From: UMGS1696 sp964463375
GTDB taxonomy: Bacteria > Bacillota > Clostridia > Oscillospirales > CAG-272
Assembly: GCA_964463375.1 (NCBI GenBank)
Contig: CAYXBQ010000006.1
Span: forward strand, 1 to 64,000
Direction of reading: 5' to 3'
DNA: 64,000 bases
Shown here: piece after piece, positions 24,427 to 33,109 of the stretch
How the letters are laid out: every line of letters starts with the position of its first letter
How positions within the stretch are numbered: position 1 is the first letter of the stretch
The notes under the pieces: model-generated
Database searches by the model: none
Told to the model about the DNA's origin: nothing
Seen by the model: only the letters and a program-made list of their open reading frames with translations
Translations under genes and position numbers: made by a program

Positions 24427-24777
24427 ATGAATAATAACGAATACAACGGAGGCAACCATTGTCCACGGTGCGGGGCGGAGCTGCCGGAGCATGCGGCGTT
24501 TTGCGGGAGCTGCGGGTTGAATATGCAGCCGGAAAAGGCGGACGTGCTGTCGGTAGGGGACTACGTGCTGATGATGATCCTGTTCTCTCTGCCGGTGGCA
24601 GGGCTGGTGCTGATGCTCTATTGGGGCTTCGGCAGCCGGGTGCAGGTGAACCGCAAGCATTTCGCCCGTGCCTACCTGATCTTCTACGCCATCAACATGG
24701 TATTGAGCCTGCTCATGCTGGGTGCCATCGGCTCCATCACCGCCGGTGTGGTGGACAGCACCATGAGTTTGTTCTAA
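24427..24777 (+). CDS. Zinc-ribbon membrane protein, function unknown
   Basis: 116 residues. The N-terminus has a double CxxC zinc ribbon (HCPRCGAELPEH and FCGSCGLNM, about residues 11-34), followed by two predicted transmembrane helices (about 43-65 and 83-108). Proteins of this layout are common in Clostridia and usually uncharacterised. It is a single gene with its own terminator. The ribosome binding site is weak (AGAGGGTATATC). Confidence 0.75.
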   Translation: MNNNEYNGGNHCPRCGAELPEHAAFCGSCGLNMQPEKADVLSVGDYVLMMILFSLPVAGLVLMLYWGFGSRVQVNRKHFARAYLIFYAINMVLSLLMLGAIGSITAGVVDSTMSLF

Positions 24778-24785
24778 TCGAAAAC

Positions 24786-24822
24786 AAAAACATCGGTCGA
24801 GAGATCGGTGTTTTTTTGGTTT
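24786..24822 (+). terminator. Terminator of the zinc-ribbon gene
   Basis: AAACATCGGTC, loop GAGA, GATCGGTGTTT, then TTTTGG; pairs include G-U. Confidence 0.88.
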
Positions 24823-24836
24823 TTTGCCCAACCCCC

Positions 24837-24865
24837 TTGCAAATCCCGCCCCGACCTGCTATAAT
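24837..24865 (+). promoter_or_regulatory. Promoter of the GH4 gene
   Basis: TTGCAA (24837-24842), 17 bp, TATAAT (24860-24865). The leader of about 190 bases includes a family B end. Confidence 0.8.
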
Positions 24866-24972
24866 GTTGACATACCCAAAACCAACCCGAAGTGGTACAA
24901 TCCCCGGAAGAGAGACAAAAGCAAAACAAACAGGAGCGAAACGATATTCCCGCAATCAGAAAAACTGTTCCA

Positions 24973-25043
24973 ATTAAAAGCTTTGCTCAGTGGGCTTTCT
25001 CGAAAGCGACCGTCTCTCCTCCCAAACAGTTTGTACTACTCCA
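24973..25043 (+). repeat. Family B repeat, right end only (copy 4)
   Basis: AAAGCTTTGCTCAGTGGGCT then TTCTCGAAAGCGACCGTCTC and GTTTGTACTACT, matching the last 70 bp of the full copies. It sits immediately before the GH4 ribosome binding site. Confidence 0.8.
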
Positions 25044-25064
25044 CCGAAAAAGGAGGACAAAACA

Positions 25065-26378
25065 ATGCCGAAGAAGTTTGCGTTTATTGGAGCGGGGAGC
25101 TTTGTGTTTACCCGAAATCTGGTGAGAGATCTGCTCACGTTTCCGGCGTTTGCGGACTGCGAGATCGCACTGATGGACATCCACGAGGAACGGCTGGCAC
25201 TGATCCATAAGGTCTGCGAGAAGATCAATCACGCCATGGGCGGCACCGCAAGGATCACCTCTACCATGAGCCGCAGGGAAGCACTGGAAGGAGCGGACGG
25301 CGTCCTGTGTACCGTCTTCAATGGCGACATCGACATCTGGCGGCACGAGATCGAGATCCCCAAAACCTTCGGGGTCGATACCAATATCGGCGATACCCGC
25401 AGCGTCTCCGGGATCTTCCGTGCCCTGCGCAATATCCCCCTCATGCTCGATATCTGCCACGACATCGAAAAATATTGCCCAAATGCCGTCTTCCTCAACT
25501 ATACCAACCCCATGTCCATGCTCTGTAAGGCTATGCAGACCTATACCAAGGTCAACGTCACCGGCCTCTGCCATAGCGTACAGGGAACCGTGGAAATGCT
25601 GGCAGGCTGGCTGGGCGTGCCCGTGAACGAGGTCCAGTACCTGTGCGCCGGCGTCAACCACCAGGCCTTCTACCTGGAGCTCAAACACCACGGCGAAGAC
25701 CTCTATCCCGCCCTGCGCAAAAAGATCGAAGACCCCGAATTCTATAACAAAGAACTCGTCCGCAACGAAATGTTCAAGCACCTGGACTATTACGTCACCG
25801 AATCCAGCGGCCATAACTCCGAATATAACCAGTGGTTCCGCAAACGCCCCGACCTCATCGAAAAATATTGCACCCACGGCACCAACTGGAACCCCGGCGA
25901 GTACGCCTTCTCCCTGAACTATCGCCTGAAACGGGATTGGCGTGGGGAATTCCAGACCTGGCTGGATACCGCCACCGTGGACCCCAAACGCAGTAAGGAG
26001 TACGCCGCCAATATCTTCAACGCCACCATCGGCGACCATACCCCCTTCTGGTTCAACGGCAACGTCCTCAACGACGGCTGCATCACCAACCTGCCCCACG
26101 ACGCTTGCGTGGAGATCCCCGTGTACGCCAGCGAAGCCGGTTTCCGCAAGCAGTACGTCGGCGCACTGCCCGCCCATATCGCCATTTTGGTCAATACCAC
26201 CGCAGCTGTGGAAAATCTGGTGGTCGAAGCCGCCATGGAAAAGAATAAGCGCAAGGTCTTCCAGGCCGTCTGCATGGACCCCCTGACCTCCGCCGTGTGC
26301 AGCTTGCAGGAGATCAAAGACATGACCGACGCCATCTTTGCCGTCAACGAGGAATTTTTGGGGGACTATAAGGAATAA
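25065..26378 (+). CDS. melA: GH4 alpha-galactosidase (MelA-like)
   Basis: 437 residues of the NAD+- and Mn2+-dependent GH4 family, which cleaves by oxidation and elimination. The Rossmann motif FIGAGSFVFTRNL is at residues 6-18. The metal cysteine lies in VTGLCHSVQGT (about residue 174) and the metal histidine in CAGVNHQAFYLEL (about 203). VTESSGHNSEY matches the MelA branch more than phospho-glucosidases. Cytoplasmic hydrolysis of raffinose- or melibiose-type sugars is expected; no cognate transporter is adjacent. AGGAGG precedes the start. Alpha-glucosidase specificity cannot be excluded. Confidence 0.88.
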   Translation: MPKKFAFIGAGSFVFTRNLVRDLLTFPAFADCEIALMDIHEERLALIHKVCEKINHAMGGTARITSTMSRREALEGADGVLCTVFNGDIDIWRHEIEIPKTFGVDTNIGDTRSVSGIFRALRNIPLMLDICHDIEKYCPNAVFLNYTNPMSMLCKAMQTYTKVNVTGLCHSVQGTVEMLAGWLGVPVNEVQYLCAGVNHQAFYLELKHHGEDLYPALRKKIEDPEFYNKELVRNEMFKHLDYYVTESSGHNSEYNQWFRKRPDLIEKYCTHGTNWNPGEYAFSLNYRLKRDWRGEFQTWLDTATVDPKRSKEYAANIFNATIGDHTPFWFNGNVLNDGCITNLPHDACVEIPVYASEAGFRKQYVGALPAHIAILVNTTAAVENLVVEAAMEKNKRKVFQAVCMDPLTSAVCSLQEIKDMTDAIFAVNEEFLGDYKE

Positions 26379-26420
26379 AGGGAGTCACATCTCCGTTGTA
26401 GAATGAGATACTTCCGATAC

Positions 26421-26468
26421 ACATAAATATAAAAAACCATCCTCAAAAAGGGTGGTTTTCTCTTTTTT
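26421..26468. terminator. Bidirectional terminator between the GH4 and kinase genes
   Basis: AAAACCATCC, loop, GGGTGGTTTT then CTCTTTTTT. A-rich on one side and T-rich on the other, it serves both convergent genes. Confidence 0.85.
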
Positions 26469-27303
26469 ATGCAAGTCCCAGGTCCCGGAGCAAAGCAGGG
26501 ATGGCTTCCTCGAAGCGGACACCGTACCACTGGGAGTCGTCGGACATGGTCGCACGGATGGCTCGAACCGTGTTGTCGGCGGCAATTTGCAACGCCTTGC
26601 CCATGGGGAGACCACGCATCAGCCCGCCAAAACATATGCTGGCGTATACATCCCCCGTGCCGTGACAACGCACCGGCAAATGCTCCGTCAGATACTCCGT
26701 GTATGCCCCGGTGCGATCCAGTGCCGCCGCCCCTTCCTTGCCGTCAAACTGTACGCCCGTGATCACCGCCGTCTGGCAGCCTAAGTTCAGCAGCTTGCAC
26801 AATAGCTTGCGGATCTCGCCCCGGTTTGTTTGGATGCTTTCATCATATTCCTCGCCCACCAAAAACGATGCCTCCGTCAGGTTCGGCACAATGTAGTCCG
26901 CCTTGCCGCAAAGGGAGCGCATGGCCTCCACAATGTCCATGGTGAACCCCGCATACAGCTTGCCAAAATCTGCCATCGCCGGATCGATGAATACGGTGCC
27001 GGGGCGGAACGCATCGATGAAGCCCTCGATCATCGCCGCCTGCGCCGGTGACCCCAGATACCCCGTGTATAGCCCGTCAAAGCCGATCCCCTCCCGCTGC
27101 CAGTGGTCCGCTATGGCCGGTATGTCCTCCGTCAGATCCCGAAAGGTCCAGCCCGTAAAGCCGCCCGTGTGGGTGGACAACACCGCCGTCGGGATCACCG
27201 CACATTCCAGCCCCATGGCAGACAGCACCGGCAGTGCCACCGTCAGCGAGCATTTGCCAAAACAGGAAATATCCTGCACCGTAACAACTCTTGTTTGTTT
27301 CAT
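26467..27303 (-). CDS. Pyridoxamine/pyridoxal kinase
   Basis: 278 residues of the ribokinase-like PdxK/PdxY family, which phosphorylates B6 vitamers with ATP to make PLP precursors. Landmarks are VTVQDISCFGKCSLTVALPV at the N-terminus, YIVPNLTEASFLVG in the middle, and the C-terminal anion-hole motif HGTGDVYAS with the catalytic aspartate (about residue 222). GAGGA sits 7 bases before 27303, which favours this ATG over one two codons upstream. It supplies PLP that several enzymes here need (oxoamine synthase, cysK, class V aminotransferase). Confidence 0.9.
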   Translation of the reverse strand: MKQTRVVTVQDISCFGKCSLTVALPVLSAMGLECAVIPTAVLSTHTGGFTGWTFRDLTEDIPAIADHWQREGIGFDGLYTGYLGSPAQAAMIEGFIDAFRPGTVFIDPAMADFGKLYAGFTMDIVEAMRSLCGKADYIVPNLTEASFLVGEEYDESIQTNRGEIRKLLCKLLNLGCQTAVITGVQFDGKEGAAALDRTGAYTEYLTEHLPVRCHGTGDVYASICFGGLMRGLPMGKALQIAADNTVRAIRATMSDDSQWYGVRFEEAIPALLRDLGLA

Positions 27304-27341
27304 ATCCATGTCCTCGTATATCGTACCGTCCCAAACCAAAA

Positions 27342-27380
27342 AACAGACACCGGGGATCCCGATGCCTGTCTTTGGTCATT
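27342..27380 (-). terminator. Terminator of rplJ-rplL
   Basis: On the minus strand AGACAGGCATCGGG, loop ATC, CCCGGTGTCTGT then TTTTTGG. Confidence 0.9.
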
Positions 27381-27412
27381 GAACGCAATGCTTCCCCAGA
27401 TTTGGGTGAAAA

Positions 27413-27790
27413 TTACTTGATTTCTACTTCGGCGCCAGCAGCAACCAGCTTTTCCTTCATAGCTTCTGCATCTTCCTTGGAAGCGCCTTCCTTCATGGTC
27501 TTGGGAGCGCCTTCTACCAGTTCCTTTGCTTCCTTCAGACCCAGACCGGTCAGTTCGCGAACGACCTTGATAACGTCCAGCTTCTTTGCGCCGAAAGACT
27601 TCAGAACAACGTCGAATTCCGTCTTTTCTTCAGCAGCAGCAGCGGCAGGAGCAGCGCCACCAGCAGCAACAGCTACGGGAGCAGCGGATACGCCGAATTC
27701 TTCTTCGATTGCCTTAACCAGGTCAGCCAGTTCCAGAATGGTGAGAGCCTTGATTTCGTCAAGGATCTGAGTGGTCTTTTCAGTAGCCAT
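27413..27790 (-). CDS. rplL: 50S ribosomal protein L7/L12
   Basis: 125 residues, full length. N-terminal dimerisation helices (LDEIKALTILELADLVKAIE), Ala-rich hinge (about residues 38-54) and the conserved C-terminal domain KTEFDVVLKSFGAKKLDVIK to KLVAAGAEVEIK. It forms the stalk that recruits translation factors. GGAGG precedes the start; it follows rplJ by about 100 bases in the same transcript. Confidence 0.97.
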   Translation of the reverse strand: MATEKTTQILDEIKALTILELADLVKAIEEEFGVSAAPVAVAAGGAAPAAAAAEEKTEFDVVLKSFGAKKLDVIKVVRELTGLGLKEAKELVEGAPKTMKEGASKEDAEAMKEKLVAAGAEVEIK

Positions 27791-27891
27791 TTTTATATCC
27801 TCCGTAATGTGTGATCGTAATGAATTTTTGGTTTGTTGATATTTGTGTTGCACGTATGTGCTAAGCAGCCAGCAGCTGATTCGTCAGCGAC

Positions 27892-28440
27892 TTACTCAGC
27901 AGCAGCTTCGGTTGCTTCTTCAGCAGGAGCAGCTTCGCCGTCTGCATCGGACTGCTTGTCGATGATAGCCTGCAGGCCGCAAGCCAGACCGTACAGGGGG
28001 CCCTGGATGCTGCCGAGCAGCTTGCCAATGAGCACTTCCTTGGGCGGAATGTTAGCCAGTTCGTTAACGGTAGCCTTGTCTACAACAGCACCGTCCAGGA
28101 AACCGCCGCGAATTTCGAAGGTTTCGATCTTCTCAGCATATTCCTTCAGGATCTTAGCAGGTGCGATGGGATCTTCGAAGCTGATGGCCAGAGCGTTCAT
28201 GCCTTCCAGTTCACCCTTCAGACCTTCGAAACCAACCTGGTCGCAAGCCTTGCCGATCAGCGTGTTCTTGATTACCGCATATTCCACGCCGGCAGCACGC
28301 ATAGCAGCACGCAGCTTGGTGTCATCTTCTACGGTAATACCCTGATATTTTACGAGAACGCCGGATGCAGCACGACCCATCTTTTCGACCAGACCGTCCA
28401 CAACGGCTTTCTTCTGTTCCAAAATTTTCTCGCTGGGCAT
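27892..28440 (-). CDS. rplJ: 50S ribosomal protein L10
   Basis: 182 residues, normal length. It anchors the L7/L12 dimers on 23S rRNA. Recognisable are KKAVVDGLVEKMGRAASGVL near the start and the conserved VIKNTLIGKAC segment; the last 25 residues are the acidic-Ala tail that binds L7/L12. AGGAGG 8 bases upstream. The upstream L10 leader indicates autoregulation by the L10-L12 complex. Usual neighbours rplK, rplA and rpoB are not beside it here; an ATPase gene lies upstream instead. Confidence 0.97.
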   Translation of the reverse strand: MPSEKILEQKKAVVDGLVEKMGRAASGVLVKYQGITVEDDTKLRAAMRAAGVEYAVIKNTLIGKACDQVGFEGLKGELEGMNALAISFEDPIAPAKILKEYAEKIETFEIRGGFLDGAVVDKATVNELANIPPKEVLIGKLLGSIQGPLYGLACGLQAIIDKQSDADGEAAPAEEATEAAAE

Positions 28441-28444
28441 ATTT

Positions 28445-28608
28445 GTTATCCTCCTTCATAGAAATCGTCACAGCAGACAACAAAAAAATCTTTCTCCGAT
28501 GCACCATGCGCCGAAAAAAGATCGTACATAAAGATAAAATCTATGAACAGTCTTGCCTCGGCAGGAAAGCGGTGCTTTTACGGGAACCTGCTGTCTTTGG
28601 TTCAACAA
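28445..28608 (-). promoter_or_regulatory. L10 leader (autoregulatory RNA) of rplJ-rplL
   Basis: Between the promoter and rplJ the minus strand reads ACCAAAGACAGCAGG, then CCTGCCGAGGC, which is the L10-binding kink-turn region known from Firmicute L10 leaders. Downstream a hairpin with arms ATCTTT/AAAGAT followed by seven T (about 28480-28525) can act as an attenuator. Confidence 0.8.
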
Positions 28609-28615
28609 CACTGAT

Positions 28616-28644
28616 ATTATACACCACAGACGCAGATTTGTCAA
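28616..28644 (-). promoter_or_regulatory. Promoter of rplJ-rplL
   Basis: TTGACA (28639-28644), 17 bp, TATAAT (28616-28621), fully consensus, on the minus strand. Confidence 0.9.
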
Positions 28645-28714
28645 GGGGAATTTTGCAAAAACAAATACAAATTCCACCGGGGCAAACCCGCATCCATGTG
28701 TGCAAAAGGACGGA

Positions 28715-29443
28715 TCAGGGCAAAAAGTACCCGGGATCTGCCAAAAATCGCTTGAGAAACAGGGTGTTTTCGCTTTCCTCCCACCGCACGGTACGCATCC
28801 CCCGCTCCCCCAGCTCCCAGAGCACCGCCCCGGGACAGGCCGACAAAATGGGCGAATGGGTGGAGATCAGCAGTTGCGAACCCTCTGCCACCAGCTCCTC
28901 GATCCGATAGACCAACGCCAGCTGCCGGCCGGGGGACAGCGCCGCCTCCGGTTCGTCCAAAATGTACAGCCCGTGGCCGCCGAACCGCTCCATCACCAGG
29001 CTGAAAAAGCTTTCCCCGTGGGATCGTTCGTGGAGCGAGCGGCCGCCGTAGCTTTCGATGATCTTGCGAGAGGAGGCGGGCTGCCTGTCCAGCTCCTCAA
29101 TGTTGGTCGCCACGTTGAAAAAGCTCTCGGCACGGAGAAAATACCCATCCTTCGGCCGCTCCCCTCGGCGCACCAGTGTTAGGTATTCCCACAAATTCGA
29201 GTGGCTCTCTCGGGTGGAAAAGGCGAAATTGCGACTGCCGCCCTCCGGATTGAACCCCGCCGCCACGGCAATGCCTTCCAGTAGCGTGGACTTGCCGCTG
29301 CCGTTCTCCCCCACAAAGATCGTCACCGGCGTGGAGAAGGGGATCTCGTTTCCTTCCATATATTGTAGCCACGGCAGGTCGTTCACGTAGGAGCCGGTCG
29401 CCGCCAGCCCCGCCCGGTCGATGCGTACCCGATCGATGAACAT
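28715..29443 (-). CDS. AAA/ABC-type ATPase of the COG3910 kind
   Basis: 242 residues, a stand-alone nucleotide-binding domain. Walker A VGENGSGKSTLLEG (about residues 45-58), an ABC-like signature region (SHGESFFSLV), Walker B GLYILDEPEAALSP (about 160-173) and an H-loop ISTHSPIL (about 195-202). Such proteins are widespread; their partner is not known, and this one has no membrane segments. Its start lies only 11 bases after the stop of the GH-A gene, so the two should be co-transcribed. AAGGAGG precedes the start. Confidence 0.85.
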   Translation of the reverse strand: MFIDRVRIDRAGLAATGSYVNDLPWLQYMEGNEIPFSTPVTIFVGENGSGKSTLLEGIAVAAGFNPEGGSRNFAFSTRESHSNLWEYLTLVRRGERPKDGYFLRAESFFNVATNIEELDRQPASSRKIIESYGGRSLHERSHGESFFSLVMERFGGHGLYILDEPEAALSPGRQLALVYRIEELVAEGSQLLISTHSPILSACPGAVLWELGERGMRTVRWEESENTLFLKRFLADPGYFLP

Positions 29444-29454
29444 AACGCACCTCC

Positions 29455-31065
29455 TTATCTTTGGATGCGATACAGTTGCGCGTGAGGATCATCCTCGAAA
29501 ACCGGCACCAGCTGCACACCGGGCATTGCACATACTTTGGAGCTACTGCCAATTTGACCCACAAACAAATACGCTCCACAGCCGTACACCACCGCATTTT
29601 CGCACCAAATATGCACCTTTTGCCCCCGCAGATAGGCACAAATGTCCTCGGCAGTCACAGACAGATCCCGGATCACCAGTGGATCTTGTACCATCGATAG
29701 AGCGTCCACAAGTGCCGGTGTTTCCGCTGGGCAGAGGAAAATATGCGCCTTGTACCGGGCCTGCACCGCCGGAAGATCGTCCATCAGGTAGATGTCGTAT
29801 GGCGTGCCGAGCTTGCCCAGCACCTTGCGGATCCCATAGGGCATGGCACGGTCGCACCCGGCTTTGGCGTAGGCGCGCTCGTCCACAAACACCGCCACCT
29901 GGGCTATACTGCGCCGATCCTCCCAAAGTGCCGCCTCACAGAGCTGCCGACACTGCCGCAGCAGGGCACGATACCGGTCGTGGTCGTACCAGCCGCCCCA
30001 CATGTCGAACCACCACATGGCGTGTCCGTGGAGCAGCGCACGGGCAAAATGCGCCCGGATCACTTGGCAGCTGTCGTCCAGCTCCGGCCCGAACCAAATG
30101 GGACCCTGGTAGGCGGGCAGATCGTTTGGGGCTTTGGAAAGATGTGTGCGTGTATCGTTTTCGGCAAAATACAGCTTGCCGTGGAGCTTCAGCGAATCCA
30201 CCGGCAGCATACAAGCGTGATCCATCCCCACCGGCCGCAGGTCTGCGTAGGACACGGGGGAGCAGATGAAATCGATGTCGTCACAGTGGAGCAGCTCCCA
30301 CAGGGCGTGGTGCCCGGTCAGTGGATCCGTGCATTCCAGTGTGTAGCCGTAGAAGCACCCGATCACCAGCCGCCGGTCCAGCTTCTCTTTGGCAAAAGCT
30401 GCCAATTCCCCGATCCGGGAGGCCGTCACATGGGAGACGAACCGCAGCCGCTCCTCCTCGGTACCCGCCAGCCCATTCTCCAGACAATACCTGTGAAAAG
30501 CCTCGTCGAACCGCAGTCCCATGCCGCCCCGCATGTCAAAGGGGAACCACTCCTCCGTGTTCCCGCAGGCAAGCTGATAGCCCACGATATGCTCCCGGTA
30601 CGTGGCACTTTCCACATGGTCGATAAACAGCGAAAGCAGCCGTTTTGTCTCCGCTGCCCAGGCATCCGACGCAAAGGCCGCCCGCCGATGCTCGGTGTAC
30701 CCAAAGGCACAGCACTCCTCCGGATGCGCTTCCTCCCAATCGTAGGGCAGAGAAATATTCACCCGGGGAAATATCCATGCGTCCGGGCAAGCTGCCAAAA
30801 TTTGCAAAATATCCCCATCGAAATGGGCAAAATCCGGCTCATCGGTGTCGAAGATCCCCGGTGCCATGGGCGGGATCCGGGAAATTTCGTTGATGGTCTG
30901 TCCGGCGAAAAATACCGGCACCGAATAGAGCCGACAGCCCAGGTCAGCAAAATCCCCATACCGTGCGTTCACCGGTCGATAGGTGATGTAGGCGAAGCCG
31001 GACACAGGTTTGTGTTCGATAAACAGCGTGGGTACGCCGTGGTGGTCTCGGACGGATGAAAACAT
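29455..31065 (-). CDS. Clan GH-A-like hydrolase (GH42-type), function unproven
   Basis: 536 residues. The fold pattern suggests a (beta/alpha)8 barrel hydrolase like GH42: an acid/base Glu in GYQLACGNTEEWF (about residues 182-194) and a likely nucleophile Glu in KLYFAENDTRTH (about 305-316), then a smaller C-terminal domain beginning near IAQVAVFVDERAYAKAG. No signal peptide. It is probably cytoplasmic and retaining; the sugar is unknown. AAAGGAGG 8 bases before the start. It lies 24 bases after rarA and just ahead of the ATPase gene. Confidence 0.7.
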   Translation of the reverse strand: MFSSVRDHHGVPTLFIEHKPVSGFAYITYRPVNARYGDFADLGCRLYSVPVFFAGQTINEISRIPPMAPGIFDTDEPDFAHFDGDILQILAACPDAWIFPRVNISLPYDWEEAHPEECCAFGYTEHRRAAFASDAWAAETKRLLSLFIDHVESATYREHIVGYQLACGNTEEWFPFDMRGGMGLRFDEAFHRYCLENGLAGTEEERLRFVSHVTASRIGELAAFAKEKLDRRLVIGCFYGYTLECTDPLTGHHALWELLHCDDIDFICSPVSYADLRPVGMDHACMLPVDSLKLHGKLYFAENDTRTHLSKAPNDLPAYQGPIWFGPELDDSCQVIRAHFARALLHGHAMWWFDMWGGWYDHDRYRALLRQCRQLCEAALWEDRRSIAQVAVFVDERAYAKAGCDRAMPYGIRKVLGKLGTPYDIYLMDDLPAVQARYKAHIFLCPAETPALVDALSMVQDPLVIRDLSVTAEDICAYLRGQKVHIWCENAVVYGCGAYLFVGQIGSSSKVCAMPGVQLVPVFEDDPHAQLYRIQR

Positions 31066-31089
31066 GGTGCGCCTCCTTTGCTTTTGCGA

Positions 31090-32325
31090 TTATTTCGTCT
31101 TGATCTTATCCCAATAGGTCTTTGCCGCCTGCTCGGTCTTGTTGTCACCATAGGTGTAATATTGCTTACCCAAACAGTCGTCGGGCAAATACTGCTGTGC
31201 CACCCAATGCTCCGGGAAGCTGTGGGGATATTGGTATCCCTTGAACTGGGGCGAGTGCAGATGCACCGGCACCTCGGCCCCCCGCCCGGCGTGTACGTCC
31301 TCCATGGCGGCATTGATGGCAGACTCTGCCGAATTGGATTTGGGTGCCGTTGCCAACAGCAGTACCGCCTGGGACAGAGGGATCCGTGCTTCCGGCAGAC
31401 CCAGCTCCCGGGCATTCTCGACCAGCGAACGGACGATCACCGCCGCCATGGGGTACGCAAGACCAATGTCCTCGCTGGCGATCACCATGAGCCGCCGACA
31501 AGGGGAGACCAGATCCCCGCCCTCCAAAAGCCTTGCCAAATAGAACACCGCCGCATCGGGATCGGAGCCACGGATGGACTTTTGCAGGCAGGACAGCAGG
31601 TCGTAGTGTACGTCCCCGTCCCGATCGAAGCTGGACAAATAGCCCTCCGGCACCAGCCCACTAAGCACATCCTCGGCAACGGTGCCGTCATCGTCCGCAC
31701 AGTGGGAGGCCACCTCCAACAGGGTCAGCCCCCGCCGCACGTCTCCCCCGGCAGAATTGGCAAGACGTATAAAAAACGGGTCGGAGAAGGTGAGCGTGGG
31801 GTAGGTCTTTGCAGCAACCTGCCGAAGCCGCTTTTCGATGGCAGCCGCATCCACGTGGCGAAAGGCAAAAACGGAGCATCGAGACAGCAGGGCATCATAT
31901 ATATAATAATAGGGATTTTCCGTGGTGGAGGCGATCAGCGTGATCCTGCCATCCTCCAAATATTCCAGCAGCGATTGCTGTTGTTTTTTGTTAAAATATT
32001 GTATCTCATCCAAATACAGCAGCACCCCGCCGATCCCCAGCATGGTCTCCGTCTCCTTGGCAACGTCCCGAATGTCGGAGAGCGAAGCCGTGGTGGCGTT
32101 GAGCCGGTGCAGGGTCATGCCGGAGGCCTCCGCTAAGATCCCGGCCGCCGTGGTCTTGCCGCAGCCCGGTGGGCCGTAGAAGATCATGGACGGCATATGT
32201 CCCGTGGCGGCGATCTTCCGTAGGATCCCCTTTGGCCCGCAGAGATGCTCCTGCCCCACCATGTCGTCAAAGCTGCGGGGGCGAGAACGATCGGCCAGTG
32301 GCGAGGTGTTCATAGATTGCATCAT
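31090..32325 (-). CDS. rarA: Replication-associated recombination protein RarA/MgsA
   Basis: 411 residues, normal for this AAA+ clamp-loader-like ATPase that works at stalled replication forks. Walker A FYGPPGCGKTTAAG (about 49-62), Walker B LLYLDEIQYFN (about 102-112), sensor 1 IASTTENPYY (about 130-139), and the C-terminal tetramerisation part with SLSQAVLLLATAPKSNSA. AAGGA 8 bases before the ATG. It begins a possible three-gene minus-strand transcript with the GH-A gene and the ATPase. Confidence 0.94.
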   Translation of the reverse strand: MMQSMNTSPLADRSRPRSFDDMVGQEHLCGPKGILRKIAATGHMPSMIFYGPPGCGKTTAAGILAEASGMTLHRLNATTASLSDIRDVAKETETMLGIGGVLLYLDEIQYFNKKQQQSLLEYLEDGRITLIASTTENPYYYIYDALLSRCSVFAFRHVDAAAIEKRLRQVAAKTYPTLTFSDPFFIRLANSAGGDVRRGLTLLEVASHCADDDGTVAEDVLSGLVPEGYLSSFDRDGDVHYDLLSCLQKSIRGSDPDAAVFYLARLLEGGDLVSPCRRLMVIASEDIGLAYPMAAVIVRSLVENARELGLPEARIPLSQAVLLLATAPKSNSAESAINAAMEDVHAGRGAEVPVHLHSPQFKGYQYPHSFPEHWVAQQYLPDDCLGKQYYTYGDNKTEQAAKTYWDKIKTK

Positions 32326-32368
32326 AATCGAATTCCTTTATCATAAAACAAGTCAGTGAGGTAACAAA

Positions 32369-32683
32369 ATGGAATACACCACATCCACCCAAAGCACCCG
32401 TGGCGTGACCCTGACCACCGTGCATTTCACCGGCACCGGCAGAGAAAAACGCTGGGCAGTCCGCATGGAGCAGTATTACGCCGCACTCACCGGTGCCGCC
32501 GCAGCCTACAGCCGCACGTTGGATTCTCACGACCGCTACGTTTGTCATATAGACGTAGAGACAGCGGGAGACGAGACGCAGGTGACCGTGACCCTGTCCC
32601 ACAAGCGGCCGGGGTGTAAAACGGCAAAGCGGCAGCTACAGCACCGTTGGCGGCGGGGGATTTTGTGGCTATCCATATTGTAG
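32369..32683 (+). CDS. Hypothetical protein, 104 residues
   Basis: Divergent from rarA, with GTGAGG before the ATG and codon use like its neighbours (many GCC, ACC, CTG). No signal peptide or membrane segment; residues about 53-75 (SHDRYVCHIDVETAGDETQV) could form a beta-sheet, and the tail is Arg-rich. I do not recognise a family. Against it, a consensus promoter on the opposite strand lies at its 3' end (32677-32705) and no promoter is visible for it. Confidence 0.5.
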   Translation: MEYTTSTQSTRGVTLTTVHFTGTGREKRWAVRMEQYYAALTGAAAAYSRTLDSHDRYVCHIDVETAGDETQVTVTLSHKRPGCKTAKRQLQHRWRRGILWLSIL

Positions 32684-32705
32684 GATTTTTTTGTGGGTTT
32701 GTCAA
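32677..32705 (-). promoter_or_regulatory. Minus-strand promoter reading across the 104-residue frame towards rarA
   Basis: TTGACA (32700-32705), 17 bp, TACAAT (32677-32682). It could give rarA a leader of about 345 bases. The rest of 32684-32990 is A-rich and holds nothing I recognise. Confidence 0.65.
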
Positions 32706-33003
32706 GGCATATCGAGGAGAAAGTTGGGAGAGAATAAAAACAGACTCTCCTGCGGGGGATTCTACAAATGTGCTGTGGCGAGGATATGCAAATGCGGGGG
32801 TGCGCTATATATAAATAGGTAGAGAAGTGATCGAATTTCGCCGGGGAAAGACAAATTTGCATAAACCGTGGATAAAAAATGCAAAACGGACACAAATGGG
32901 GTGGAATGTAATGGTTTCACAAACATCACAGAATTCACAAAACCATCAGCGAAGTGCGCAAAAGAAGTGGTGGAAAAATGGTGAAATACAGCAGAAATGG
33001 CTA

Positions 33004-33032
33004 TTGCAATTTGCGTTTAGCTGTGATACAAT
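33004..33032 (+). promoter_or_regulatory. Promoter of the V-ATPase operon
   Basis: TTGCAA (33004-33009), 17 bp, TACAAT (33027-33032), about 70 bases before the first gene. Confidence 0.75.
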
Positions 33033-33109
33033 GAAGAAAACAACAAAATACGGCGAGATCGATAGGCGATGCACCGAAACCGCCGGTATGCAGGAAGGAG
33101 AGAAAAATC

